Assembly (NCBI RefSeq): GCF_019049675.1
Contig: NZ_JAFMOW010000068.1
Location: 186,001-250,000, forward strand
Source of the DNA: Rahnella bonaserana
Lineage (GTDB): Bacteria; Pseudomonadota; Gammaproteobacteria; Enterobacterales; Enterobacteriaceae
DNA length: 64,000 bases
Direction of reading: 5' to 3'
Positions 53,307 to 61,935 of the stretch are shown here, in pieces. The translations under genes and the position numbers were made by a program. The notes beneath the pieces are model-generated. The model was not told the DNA's origin. It worked only from the letters and a program-made list of their open reading frames with translations, and did not search any database. Positions within the stretch are counted from its first letter, which is position 1; each line of letters begins with the position of its first letter.

Positions 53307-53334
53307 AATGGCCTGCCGATGTGCAGGCCATTTT
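53307..53334 (+). terminator. Hairpin between mepK and gloC
   Basis: AATGGCCTGC (53307-53316) pairs with GCAGGCCATT (53323-53332), followed by TTG. It ends about one base before the gloC ribosome binding site, so it may be a mepK terminator or may mask gloC initiation. Confidence 0.6.
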
Positions 53335-53344
53335 GTGGAGCCCT

Positions 53345-53992
53345 ATGAAAATCCATCTTATTACCGTCACGGCTTTCAGCCAGAACTGCTCTCTGATTTG
53401 GTGTACAAAGACGAATCAGGCCGCCATTGTCGATCCCGGTGGTGAAGCCGCGCGTATCATTCAGGAAGTGTCTGCCAAAGGCGTTCTGGTTACTCAAATT
53501 TTGCTTACCCACGGTCATCTTGATCACGTGGGGGCCGCCGCCGAACTGGCTGCACATTATCAGGTGCCTGTTATCGGCCCGCAGAAGGAAGATCAATTCC
53601 TGCTTGATGCTTTGCCGACTCAGAGTCAGATGTTTGGCCTTGAGCATTGTGACCCGCTGACACCTGATACCTGGCTGGAAGAAGGTGACACCGTGAGCGT
53701 AGGCGAAGAAACCTTATCCGTATTACATTGCCCGGGCCATACGCCGGGGCATATTGTTTTCATCAATGAAAAAGCGCGTATTGCTGTTTCAGGAGATGTG
53801 ATTTTCAAAGGCGGCGTAGGGCGAAGTGATTTCCCGCGCGGCGACCATCAGGCGCTGATCCACTCAATTAAAACCAAGCTATTGCCACTGGGTGATGACA
53901 TGGTCTTTATTCCGGGTCACGGCCCGATGTCTGACTTTGGTTACGAGCGTAAAACCAATCCCTTCCTGCAGGACGAAATGCCGGTCTGGTAA
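53345..53992 (+). CDS. gloC: Type II glyoxalase GloC
   Basis: A 215-residue metallo-beta-lactamase-fold hydrolase (YcbL) acting on S-lactoylglutathione. The metal-binding motif THGHLDHVG (THxHxDH) is followed by [26 protein letters not shown] and the final PGHGP. The start at 53345 ([19 protein letters not shown]) equals E. coli length and has GGAG seven bases upstream. It converges with aspC on a shared terminator. Confidence 0.95.
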   Translation: MKIHLITVTAFSQNCSLIWCTKTNQAAIVDPGGEAARIIQEVSAKGVLVTQILLTHGHLDHVGAAAELAAHYQVPVIGPQKEDQFLLDALPTQSQMFGLEHCDPLTPDTWLEEGDTVSVGEETLSVLHCPGHTPGHIVFINEKARIAVSGDVIFKGGVGRSDFPRGDHQALIHSIKTKLLPLGDDMVFIPGHGPMSDFGYERKTNPFLQDEMPVW

Positions 53993-54011
53993 GGGTTGAA
54001 TGCCTGAATAC

Positions 54012-54044
54012 AAAAAGCCCGTCAGTTTCCTGACGGGCTTTTTT
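54012..54044. terminator. Bidirectional terminator between gloC and aspC
   Basis: AAAAAGCCCGTCAG (54012-54025) pairs with CTGACGGGCTTTTT (54030-54043) around TTTC, a 14-base stem with A and T runs on both sides. Confidence 0.9.
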
Positions 54045-54067
54045 AATGCTACAACAGCGCTGGCTTT

Positions 54068-55258
54068 TTACAGCACCGCGACAATCGCTTCACACAGCGG
54101 AGCCATGTTTTCGAGAGTAATACCCGCGACGTTAATACGGCCAGAATTCACCGCGTAAACGCCGAATTCATCACGCAGACGCAGCACCTGATCTTTGGTC
54201 AGGCCGCTGAAAGAGAACATGCCGTTCTGATTGATAATGAAGCTGAAATCCTGCTGCGTCCCTTTTTCCTGCAAGGTGCTGACAAACAACTGACGCATGC
54301 GGTGGATACGCTGACGCATATCGCTCAGTTCCTGCTCCCACAGCGTGCGCAACGCTTCGTTACCCAGAATGGTGGCAACAACTGCTGCGCCGTGTGCTGG
54401 CGGGTTAGAGTAGTTCGCACGGATGACTGATTTCATCTGGCTGAACGCGCGATCGGCGGTTTCAGCGTCAGCGGCAACTAAAGTACAGGCGCCAACACGT
54501 TCATTATATAAGCCGAAGTTTTTCGAGTAAGAACTGGCGACCAGTAATTCTTTATGGCTGGCGACGAACAGGCGCAGGCCCGCGGCATCTTCTTCCAGAC
54601 CTTTAGCAAAACCCTGATAAGCGAAATCGAACAGCGGTAACCAGCCGTTTGCCACAGACAGCTCAGCCAGCTTCGCCCATTGTTCTTCGGTCGGGTCAAT
54701 ACCCGTCGGGTTATGGCAACAGCCGTGGAACAACACCACGTCACCGGCTTTCGCTTCGCTCAGGCTTTTCAGCATGCCGTCGAAATCAAGGCTGTGATTG
54801 GTTGCGTCGTAATAGTTGTACTCTGCAACTTTAAGGCCCGATGCGGAAAATACGCCTTTATGGTTTGGCCAGCTTGGATTGCTGACCCACACGCGCGTGG
54901 CGCTGGTTTGTGTCGCGATAAAATCTGCAGCAATGCGCAGGGCACCGGTACCGCCAGGCGTTTGCGCCGTGCGTGCGCGCTTGTCTGCAATCACAGCGCT
55001 GCCTTTCCCGAACAACAGCTCCTGCGTGCAATGTGCAAAATCAGGCAGCCCGTCGATACTGAGATAGGTTTTCGTGGTTTCATTTTCCAACAGGAACTGT
55101 TCGGCTTTCTTCACGCTGGCTAAAACCGGCGTTTTACCTGTTTCATCTTTATAAACACCAATCCCGAGATTGATTTTATTCGAGCGATCATCAGCGCGGA
55201 AAAGATCGGTAAGACCCAGAATAGGGTCAGCAGGTGCTGCAGTGATTTTTTCAAACAT
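54068..55258 (-). CDS. aspC: Aspartate aminotransferase AspC
   Basis: A 396-residue PLP class I aminotransferase interconverting aspartate/oxaloacetate and aromatic amino acids. Substrate and PLP contacts lie in [22 protein letters not shown] and FDFAYQGFA; the Schiff-base lysine is in [15 protein letters not shown]. The start at 55258 ([16 protein letters not shown]) gives the E. coli length; five in-frame codons upstream are not homologous. It lies downstream of ompF on the same strand, as in E. coli. Confidence 0.97.
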   Translation of the reverse strand: MFEKITAAPADPILGLTDLFRADDRSNKINLGIGVYKDETGKTPVLASVKKAEQFLLENETTKTYLSIDGLPDFAHCTQELLFGKGSAVIADKRARTAQTPGGTGALRIAADFIATQTSATRVWVSNPSWPNHKGVFSASGLKVAEYNYYDATNHSLDFDGMLKSLSEAKAGDVVLFHGCCHNPTGIDPTEEQWAKLAELSVANGWLPLFDFAYQGFAKGLEEDAAGLRLFVASHKELLVASSYSKNFGLYNERVGACTLVAADAETADRAFSQMKSVIRANYSNPPAHGAAVVATILGNEALRTLWEQELSDMRQRIHRMRQLFVSTLQEKGTQQDFSFIINQNGMFSFSGLTKDQVLRLRDEFGVYAVNSGRINVAGITLENMAPLCEAIVAVL

Positions 55259-55426
55259 GTCGGAAAATTCCATAGCCTGATATGACGAAAGAGGGAATCA
55301 GGGTACCGCCAGCGCTACCGTTTGCCAACCGTTTGCGGCAAAAAGAAAGCAGAGTTGTGAGAAGGCATGAGAGATTAAAATTTTTAATGGAAGAGGGTAG
55401 CAAAGTTTGTTTTTTGAATTGCTTAA

Positions 55427-55456
55427 ATGCAAAAGGCAGAGCCGAAGCTCTGCCTT
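55427..55456 (-). terminator. ompF terminator
   Basis: AAGGCAGAGC (55433-55442) pairs with GCTCTGCCTT (55447-55456) around CGAA. On the minus strand it continues TTGCATTT, matching the end of ompF. Confidence 0.82.
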
Positions 55457-55499
55457 GATATCCACTTTGATGTGCCCGAAAGCGCATCGTTAAGCGATA

Positions 55500-56612
55500 T
55501 TAGAACTGGTATTGCAGACCAACACCAACGATGTCGTCTGTGCTACGACCAGATGCTTTGGTGTAGCTGTTGTCGTCCAGCAGGTTGATTTTGTAATCAA
55601 CATAGGTAGACATGTTTTTGTTGAAGTAGTAATAAGTACCCACTTCTACGTATTTAACCAGGTCAGCATCGCCGCCGCCGTAGGTAGCGCCGTTTTTGGT
55701 GAAGCCGTTCAGTTCCTTACCTTTAGACTGCAGGTATGCGATAGATGGGCGCAGACCGAAATCGAACTGGTACTGTGCTACAACTTCGAAGTTCTGAGTT
55801 TTGTTAGCGATAGAATCTGGGTTGCCGTAATCAGTGGTGTTACGTGATTCACCGTAGAAGGTCGCCAGGTACAGGTTGTTAGCGTCGTATTTCGCACCGA
55901 ATGCGTATGCGTCAGCTTTGTCGCCAGCACCATCTTGCTTCTGCAGAGAGGTACGGTTAGAAGAGAAGTAAGCACCAGTCAGGCTAACACCGGAGTTGCC
56001 GATAGCGTAAGCGGCAGAAGTACCCCAGCCGTCGCCATTGGAATCAACTGCGCCACGGTCGTCACGACCTTCGTCGTTTTTGCCCTGGTACTGTACAGCG
56101 AAGCTCAGGCCGTCAACCAGACCGAAGAAGTTGCTGTTACGGTAAGTTGCCATGCCATTACCACGACCAATCATGAAGTTGTCGTTGTTCTGGTACATGG
56201 TGTCATCGCCAAAGATTGGCAATTGGTCGGTGTAGGACATTACGTCGTAGATTACGCCGTAGTTACGACCGTAGTCGAAAGAACCTGCATCACCAAATTT
56301 CAGACCTGCGAAGCCCAGACGAGTTTTGTTACCTTCGTCGCCAGCGCTTTCTGCGTGGTTAGCCTGAACGTTGTATTCCCACTGGCCGTAACCGGTCAGT
56401 TGGTCAGTAATTTGAGTTTCGCCTTTGAAGCCGAAACGGACATAGGTCTGGTCGCCATCGTCGCCAGCGTTGTCAGAGAAGGTGTGACGCGCGTCAACTT
56501 TACCGTACAGATCCAGTTTGTTGCCGTCTTTGTTATAGATCTCAGCTGCGTTAGCTGCACCAGCAACTAACAGAGCAGGGATTACCACTGCAAGAATATT
56601 GCGCTTCATCAT
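55500..56612 (-). CDS. ompF: Outer-membrane porin OmpF
   Basis: A 370-residue trimeric general porin. The signal peptide [22 protein letters not shown] is followed by the mature [16 protein letters not shown] start; 16 beta strands and the constriction loop L3 ([18 protein letters not shown]) can be placed, and the chain ends in the assembly-signal Phe (LQYQF). The ATG pair at 56612/56609 has GAGGGT upstream, the same leader arrangement as E. coli ompF. Asp/Gly-rich surface loops differ from E. coli. Regulation: an OmpR-type region lies upstream. The context (aspC-ompF-asnS) identifies OmpF rather than another paralogue. Confidence 0.95.
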   Translation of the reverse strand: MMKRNILAVVIPALLVAGAANAAEIYNKDGNKLDLYGKVDARHTFSDNAGDDGDQTYVRFGFKGETQITDQLTGYGQWEYNVQANHAESAGDEGNKTRLGFAGLKFGDAGSFDYGRNYGVIYDVMSYTDQLPIFGDDTMYQNNDNFMIGRGNGMATYRNSNFFGLVDGLSFAVQYQGKNDEGRDDRGAVDSNGDGWGTSAAYAIGNSGVSLTGAYFSSNRTSLQKQDGAGDKADAYAFGAKYDANNLYLATFYGESRNTTDYGNPDSIANKTQNFEVVAQYQFDFGLRPSIAYLQSKGKELNGFTKNGATYGGGDADLVKYVEVGTYYYFNKNMSTYVDYKINLLDDNSYTKASGRSTDDIVGVGLQYQF

Positions 56613-56739
56613 TATTATTACCCTCATTGGTTTTATTTGGACACCTGCCACTGCCTTAAATAATTCTTTACGGAACTATTCGTGAAAGTTTGGTGTCTCC
56701 TGTGTCTGAACGCACTATTCCATCCGTAGTAAGCTTAAT

Positions 56740-56815
56740 CCATAGCGAAAATGCTACTAAATTACTAAATATGTTTCAGGGGGAAAAAATGTATTACAAA
56801 ATGTGTATTTTACGG
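56740..56815 (-). promoter_or_regulatory. OmpR-binding region of ompF (predicted)
   Basis: On the minus strand the stretch reads like the E. coli F1-F3 region, with TTTTGTAATACATT, CTGAAACATATTTAG and TTTAGTAGCATTTTCGC spaced in tandem before the promoter. E. coli has GTTACATATT, TGAAACC and TTTGTAGCACTTTC there. Assignment is by resemblance only. Confidence 0.6.
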
Positions 56816-56847
56816 AACTTTGTGACAGGGATCTATCTTTCAAAATG

Positions 56848-56874
56848 ACTAAGGCCAGCATTGCTGGCCTTAGT
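56848..56874 (-). terminator. asnS terminator
   Basis: ACTAAGGCCAGC (56848-56859) pairs perfectly with GCTGGCCTTAGT (56863-56874) around ATT, and is followed on the minus strand by CATTTTG. Confidence 0.8.
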
Positions 56875-56912
56875 TTTGTAACTATTTTGTTAATTAGAAA
56901 AAGTTTAATTAA

Positions 56913-58313
56913 TTAGAAGGTTGCACTACGTGGTGTACGTGGGAACGGGATCACGTCACGAACGTTTTGAACACCGGTCACATAAGCAACTAAACGCTCA
57001 AAACCTAACCCGAAGCCGGAATGCGGAACAGTGCCGTAACGGCGAAGATCGCGATACCACCAATAATCTTCTTTATTCAGACCCATTTCAGCCATTCGCG
57101 CGTCCAATACATCCAGACGTTCTTCACGCTGAGAGCCCCCGATAATCTCACCAATGCCTGGCGCAAGAACGTCCATTGCGGCAACTGTTTTGCCATCATC
57201 GTTCATACGCATATAGAAAGCTTTGATATCTCTCGGGTAGTTTTTGACCACAACCGGGGCTTTGAAATGCTGCTCAGCCAGGTAACGTTCGTGTTCAGAA
57301 GATAGATCAACACCCCAGGAAACCGGGTTTTCAAATTTCTGACCACAATTCATCAGGATTTCTACAGCATCGGTGTAATCCACCTGCGCGAAATCGGATG
57401 TTACAAATCGCTCAAGGCGCGCAACAGCATCTTTGTCTACGCGATCGGCAAAAAAGGCCATATCGTCTGCACGTTCGTCTAAAACGGCTTTGAAAACATA
57501 TTTAAGCATGTTTTCAGCCAGCGATGCGATGTCATCCAGCGTAGCAAATGCTACTTCCGGTTCAACCATCCAGAACTCAGCAAGGTGACGGCTGGTGTTT
57601 GAGTTTTCTGCGCGGAAGGTCGGGCCGAAGGTGTAAACCTTGGACAGCGCACACGCATAGGTTTCGCCGTTGAGCTGACCGGAAACGGTAAGAAACGCTT
57701 CTTTGCCGAAGAAGTCTTCGCTGAAGTCGATTTCACCTTTGTCAGTACGCGGCAGATTTTGCAGGTCCAGCGTTGACACGCGGAACATTTCACCAGCTCC
57801 TTCAGTATCAGACGCGGTGATCAGCGGAGTGGACACCCAGAAGTAGCCGTTTTCGTGATAGAAACGGTGAATCGCCTGCGACAGGGTGTTGCGCACACGG
57901 GCAACGGCGCCAATCAGGTTGGTACGCGGGCGAAGGTGAGCCACTTCACGCAGATATTCGATACTGTGGCGTTTTGCCGCCATCGGGTAGGTATCAGGAT
58001 CATCCACCCAGCCAACAACTTTAACGACGGTTGCCTGCAGTTCGAAACTCTGGCCTTCGCCGGGAGATGCGACAACAGTACCGGTCACTTCTACTGAACA
58101 ACCCGTCGTCAGACGCAGAACGTCTTCCTGATAATTGGGCAGAGAATTATTGATGACGGCCTGTAAAGGATTAAAGCAGGAGCCGTCATAAACGGCGACG
58201 AATGAGATACCAGCTTTAGAATCTCTCCGGGTACGTACCCAACCGCGTACGGTGACTTCACTGTCAACCGCAGCACGGCCTTGCAGTACGTCGACTACAG
58301 GCACAACGCTCAT
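56913..58313 (-). CDS. asnS: Asparaginyl-tRNA synthetase
   Basis: A 466-residue class IIb aminoacyl-tRNA synthetase. The N-terminal OB anticodon-binding domain (about 15-105, [20 protein letters not shown]) precedes the catalytic core with motif 2 [25 protein letters not shown] and motif 3 [10 protein letters not shown]. Length equals E. coli. The start at 58313 ([12 protein letters not shown]) has a GAGAGA purine stretch upstream. Confidence 0.97.
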   Translation of the reverse strand: MSVVPVVDVLQGRAAVDSEVTVRGWVRTRRDSKAGISFVAVYDGSCFNPLQAVINNSLPNYQEDVLRLTTGCSVEVTGTVVASPGEGQSFELQATVVKVVGWVDDPDTYPMAAKRHSIEYLREVAHLRPRTNLIGAVARVRNTLSQAIHRFYHENGYFWVSTPLITASDTEGAGEMFRVSTLDLQNLPRTDKGEIDFSEDFFGKEAFLTVSGQLNGETYACALSKVYTFGPTFRAENSNTSRHLAEFWMVEPEVAFATLDDIASLAENMLKYVFKAVLDERADDMAFFADRVDKDAVARLERFVTSDFAQVDYTDAVEILMNCGQKFENPVSWGVDLSSEHERYLAEQHFKAPVVVKNYPRDIKAFYMRMNDDGKTVAAMDVLAPGIGEIIGGSQREERLDVLDARMAEMGLNKEDYWWYRDLRRYGTVPHSGFGLGFERLVAYVTGVQNVRDVIPFPRTPRSATF

Positions 58314-58534
58314 AGATTTCTCTCTTTCTTTATATATGTTGGCTAAGAAATATTGGACACCCTGTAAATAGGGATTTTGCTATGTTACTTAGCCTTTCTC
58401 AGGACACAAGCAGAAATCAACGTTGTCGAAGAAGAATTATGGGGCAAATGGGAGGAATATCAGGAAATATTGATATAACGAATAAAAGCCGAGCGGAATG
58501 AAATTGCATGTATATAAAGGAAAGAAAATTCCGA

Positions 58535-58562
58535 TAAGCGCCGGAGTAACTTCCGGCGCTTA
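58535..58562 (-). terminator. pncB terminator
   Basis: TAAGCGCCGGA (58535-58545) pairs with TCCGGCGCTTA (58552-58562); on the minus strand it is followed by TCGGAATTTTC. Confidence 0.7.
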
Positions 58563-58570
58563 ATGGACAC

Positions 58571-59776
58571 TCAGGACGCTTTTTTAACCAGCGGTAAATC
58601 AAACGCTTTTCGCAGCGCTTTCACAAAGGCTTTGTCCTGACAGATGGTTTTGCCCGGACTGTCAGACAACTTGGCCACCGGTTTGCCGTTACACTGAACC
58701 AATTTAATCACAATGTTCAGAGGCTTAACGCCGGGAATATTACAGGTCAGACGGGTACCAATCCCAAACACCAGATTGACGCGCTGATGGAAATGGCGAT
58801 AAAGATGCAGCGCTTTATCCAGATCCAGGTTATCGGAAAATACCAGCGTTTTGGTCATCGGATCGATCCCCAGTGCCTGATAATGCGCAATGGCTTTTTC
58901 ACCCCATTCAAACGGATCGCCGGAGTCATGACGCAGCCCCTGATAGGCATTGGCGAAATTGCTGCCGAAATCACGCAGGAAAGCATCCATCGTAATACAG
59001 TCGGTCAAGGCAATTCCGAGCTGGTCCGGATATTCATCCAGCCAGGCCTGTAACGCAGCACGCTGGCTGTTTGCCAGAACCGGACTGATCTGCTGATGCG
59101 CCTGGAACCATTCATGAGCCTGAGTCCCGACCGGTGTCAGCTGCAATTTATGGGCTAAATCGTAATTGCTGGTGCCGACCAGATAAGGGAATTCGTTTTT
59201 CAGCGTACTGACAATGGCTTCCTGAACTTCGCCCGAGAAACGACGACGTGTGCCGAAATCCATCAGACGGAAAGCAGAGAGATCGATATCTGCGGCCTGC
59301 TCTTTAAAGCTGGCAAGATTTTTACGCAGCTGATCAACGGCCATTTGCGCGGTGATTTGCGGCGAACGATGGTGATGTACCACTTCGCTGATCACAGCCA
59401 GCAGCGGCACTTCCCACATAATCACTTCACGCCACGGACCTTCAATGCGCACGTGCAAATGCCCGTTGCGATCGGAAACGGTGACGTGTTCAGGATTATA
59501 GTGAAACGCTTTCAGCCAGTTCAGATAGTCTTGCGTGAAGAAGGGCAGACCCGAAAGATAAGCGAACTCATCCTCCGTGAGTGCCAGCTGGCTCATTATC
59601 TGAATTTGCTCGCGAATTTCGCTGGCATATTCGCCCAGCAGTTCATCGCCGCGGCAACGGAACTCGGCTACCACGTGGATATGGCGATAGCGATGGTAGA
59701 CCGCTTGCTGCATGTGAAGCTTGTAGGCATCGGTATCTAACAGCGAAGTCAAAATCGGGGAGGCGTATGGAGTCAT
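58571..59776 (-). CDS. pncB: Nicotinate phosphoribosyltransferase PncB
   Basis: A 401-residue enzyme of NAD salvage joining nicotinate and PRPP, with ATP hydrolysis. [19 protein letters not shown] at the N-terminus, [10 protein letters not shown], and the phospho-histidine region [12 protein letters not shown] (His221) are visible; GLRHDSGDP and [11 protein letters not shown] bind phosphates. E. coli has 400 residues. A NadR-like operator lies 33 bases upstream. Its terminator is at 58535-58562. Confidence 0.96.
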   Translation of the reverse strand: MTPYASPILTSLLDTDAYKLHMQQAVYHRYRHIHVVAEFRCRGDELLGEYASEIREQIQIMSQLALTEDEFAYLSGLPFFTQDYLNWLKAFHYNPEHVTVSDRNGHLHVRIEGPWREVIMWEVPLLAVISEVVHHHRSPQITAQMAVDQLRKNLASFKEQAADIDLSAFRLMDFGTRRRFSGEVQEAIVSTLKNEFPYLVGTSNYDLAHKLQLTPVGTQAHEWFQAHQQISPVLANSQRAALQAWLDEYPDQLGIALTDCITMDAFLRDFGSNFANAYQGLRHDSGDPFEWGEKAIAHYQALGIDPMTKTLVFSDNLDLDKALHLYRHFHQRVNLVFGIGTRLTCNIPGVKPLNIVIKLVQCNGKPVAKLSDSPGKTICQDKAFVKALRKAFDLPLVKKAS

Positions 59777-59809
59777 AGCGCGCTTACAGCATCCTCGTCA
59801 GAAACTGAG

Positions 59810-59825
59810 TGTTTGAACACAAACA
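59810..59825. promoter_or_regulatory. NadR-like operator of pncB
   Basis: TGTTTGAACACAAACA is a near-perfect palindrome close to the NadR (NadI) consensus TGTTTA-N6-TAAACA. It lies 33 bases before the pncB start. E. coli and Salmonella pncB are NadR-repressed, so the position fits. Confidence 0.7.
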
Positions 59826-60042
59826 ACCGTTCCGTAAAAAAAACGTTCTGGATAAAACAGCAAAGTCTGTGAAGTATACCGTATTATCCTGTCAAAGAAC
59901 CCTCATCACATCATAATTGTCTGCGAGTGGTCGAGGCTTAATTGTGCTTAAACACAGGGAATATGGGCAAACAGGCGTTTTTGCGGTTTAAAAAAAGCAC
60001 AAATTGATTACATAAATTTAATCAACCTGACATTCATAAAAG
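59826..60042. other. Gap between pncB and the MFS gene
   Basis: No gene seen. It contains the rest of the pncB promoter region and a 7-base inverted repeat, TTGATTA (60004-60010) with TAATCAA (60019-60025), separated by 8 bases. The repeat could be a protein site; I do not recognise the regulator. Confidence 0.35.
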
Positions 60043-60072
60043 AAAAATCGGGGCGTTTTTACCCCGATTTTT
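60043..60072 (-). terminator. Terminator of the MFS gene
   Basis: AAAAATCGGGG (60043-60053) pairs with CCCCGATTTTT (60062-60072) around an 8-base loop, with T run on either strand. It separates the MFS gene from pncB. Confidence 0.9.
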
Positions 60073-60112
60073 GTGTGTTCATTACGCTTCGTTTGTTCAC
60101 GATAGTAAACGA

Positions 60113-61525
60113 TCAGATGTTTTCCAGATTAATGCCCCGCGTTTTAGGCCCGAAAATGCCGATGACCAGCATCACGATGATCATGCTGACGACGATGAAC
60201 GCAATCACCCCCTGCGTTCCTGCATATTGCAGGATCAGGCCGATCAAAATGCTGCTGAAGACGGTCGACAGGCGGCTGAATGAATAACAAAAGCCAACGG
60301 CACGGGCGCGGATATGCGTCGGGAACACTTCCGTCTGATAGGCGTGATAGCTGAATGTCAGCCAGGCGTTGGAATAAGTGATCAGAAAGCCGCAAATCAC
60401 CAGCATCACCGGATGGGTCTGCAGGGCGAACAAGGTGCCGAAAACCACTGTCATTAATGACGAGAAAACAATCTGCCATTTGTTTTCAATTTTATCCGCA
60501 TAACGGCTGCAAATTAGCGACCCGAGAGGATACGCCAGCGTGATAAAGAAAGCGTACAGCAAGCTGTGGGTGACGGTCGTGCCTTTTCCGGACAGCAGGG
60601 CGGGCAGCCAGTTGCCAAAACCGAAGAAACCAATGGCCTGGAAAAAGTTCATGACGGTCAGCATCAGTGTCCGTTTGCGGTATTCAGGTGACCAGATTTC
60701 CCTGAACGACCCTTTTCGCGGTAATTCTGCGGGACTTTCTTCAGCAATATAGGCCGGACTGCTGCTTACGCCGCAGCGTTTTTCCATCGCGCTCACCACA
60801 TTATGCGCGTCTTCATGACGTCCCTGTTGCGCCAGCCAGCGGGCGGATTCTGGCAGGTTTTTACGCACAATCCACACAACCAGCGAACACAGCGCACCCG
60901 CAATCACCACGTAACGCCAGCCGGTCAGCCCTAAAAAGGTTTGCGGTACCAGCCACCAGGACATCAGCGCGACCGCCGGTACTGAGAGAAACTGAATAAA
61001 GAAGGCGAACGCAAAAGCGCGGCTGCGCATATGGCTCGGCACCCATTCCGTGAGATACGTATCGATCGTCACCAGCTCAAGGCCCAGACCAACACCGACC
61101 AGAAAACGACACAGAATGATGCCTTCTGCGCTGTTCTGGAACGACATCAGCAACGAAAAACAGCCGTACCACGCCAGCGCAAACATAAATGTCATGCGTC
61201 GGCCGAAGCGGTCGGCATTCGGCGCCAGAAGACTCGCACCAAAAAAAAGACCTAAAAATGTGGATGAAGCAAAGGCAGCCTGATCGGATATGCCAAATAC
61301 ACCCGCAGTACCGATATGAAATATGTTCTCTGCCAGTAAACCTGAACTAATGTATCCGGTTTCGAAAAGGTCATAGAGTTCGAAGAATCCACCCAGCGAC
61401 AACAATATGATGAAGCGCCAGAGTCCGGCGGAGGCAGGAAGCGCATCAATGCGGGCTGATAATGTCTTGTTATTTAATGTTTTTTGTTTTGGTATTCCCA
61501 TGTCGGGGGCGCAGGTGTCACTCAT
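60113..61525 (-). CDS. MFS transporter of unknown substrate
   Basis: A 470-residue major facilitator protein with about 12 transmembrane helices and a central cytoplasmic loop (about 225-280). Sugar-porter/AAHS-like signatures are LAPNADRFGRRMTF after helix 2, the cytoplasmic RWLAQQGRHEDA segment, and CSRYADKIENKW. E. coli lacks a gene here between pncB and pepN. Relatives include E. coli YaaU/YgcS-type transporters of unknown or aromatic-acid substrates. Sitting beside pncB suggests nicotinate-type uptake, but it has its own terminator and no NadR box, so this is weak. The start at 61525 has GAGG about 10 bases upstream; M9 is an alternative. Confidence 0.85.
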   Translation of the reverse strand: MSDTCAPDMGIPKQKTLNNKTLSARIDALPASAGLWRFIILLSLGGFFELYDLFETGYISSGLLAENIFHIGTAGVFGISDQAAFASSTFLGLFFGASLLAPNADRFGRRMTFMFALAWYGCFSLLMSFQNSAEGIILCRFLVGVGLGLELVTIDTYLTEWVPSHMRSRAFAFAFFIQFLSVPAVALMSWWLVPQTFLGLTGWRYVVIAGALCSLVVWIVRKNLPESARWLAQQGRHEDAHNVVSAMEKRCGVSSSPAYIAEESPAELPRKGSFREIWSPEYRKRTLMLTVMNFFQAIGFFGFGNWLPALLSGKGTTVTHSLLYAFFITLAYPLGSLICSRYADKIENKWQIVFSSLMTVVFGTLFALQTHPVMLVICGFLITYSNAWLTFSYHAYQTEVFPTHIRARAVGFCYSFSRLSTVFSSILIGLILQYAGTQGVIAFIVVSMIIVMLVIGIFGPKTRGINLENI

Positions 61526-61935
61526 TTTATTATTAGCCTCAGTGATTCATCGTATTCATGATCATGCTAATGACTCCCCATCGGATTTAAATATTGAATT
61601 TATGTAACGAATAAGAAAATAGAGCATAAAAAACTGCGCAAAAACGCATTGTGAAAAGTACAGTTTTATCAGTTCAGAATGTGACGCGGATCTGACTTCC
61701 ATTTTTAGCACCAGAAAAGCCCTTTAAGACAAATTTCTGTGTTTTGGTTGAAAGGTGCGCATACGCACTCACAAACTGGCAACAATCTGGGATTTTCTGA
61801 TGCCTGTGTTAGAGTTTAGAGAGAAAAGTATGAAGGCCGGCAGGGCTCTGCGCAGCGATTTGCTGATGAAAAGCGCCCGCTTTGATGCCATGAATCGTCA
61901 TCACCATAAACAATGAAAACACCAAAAGGTTTTTT
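61526..61935. promoter_or_regulatory. MFS gene-pepN divergent intergenic region
   Basis: 410 bases. It holds the promoters of the divergent MFS gene and pepN and a perfect palindrome CATGATCATG (61557-61566) close to the MFS start. A 38-codon open frame (61800-61916) ends 19 bases before pepN. No RNA gene is seen. Confidence 0.45.
61800..61916 (+). CDS. Possible 38-residue upstream ORF of pepN
   Basis: Starts MPVLEFREKSMKAGRALRSD and ends MNRHHHKQ. An internal ATG (61830, MKAGRALRSD) has GAGAGAAAA before it. Mostly common codons after that ATG. It ends 19 bases before the pepN start. I do not recognise it; it could be a leader peptide or chance. Confidence 0.25.
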   Translation: MPVLEFREKSMKAGRALRSDLLMKSARFDAMNRHHHKQ

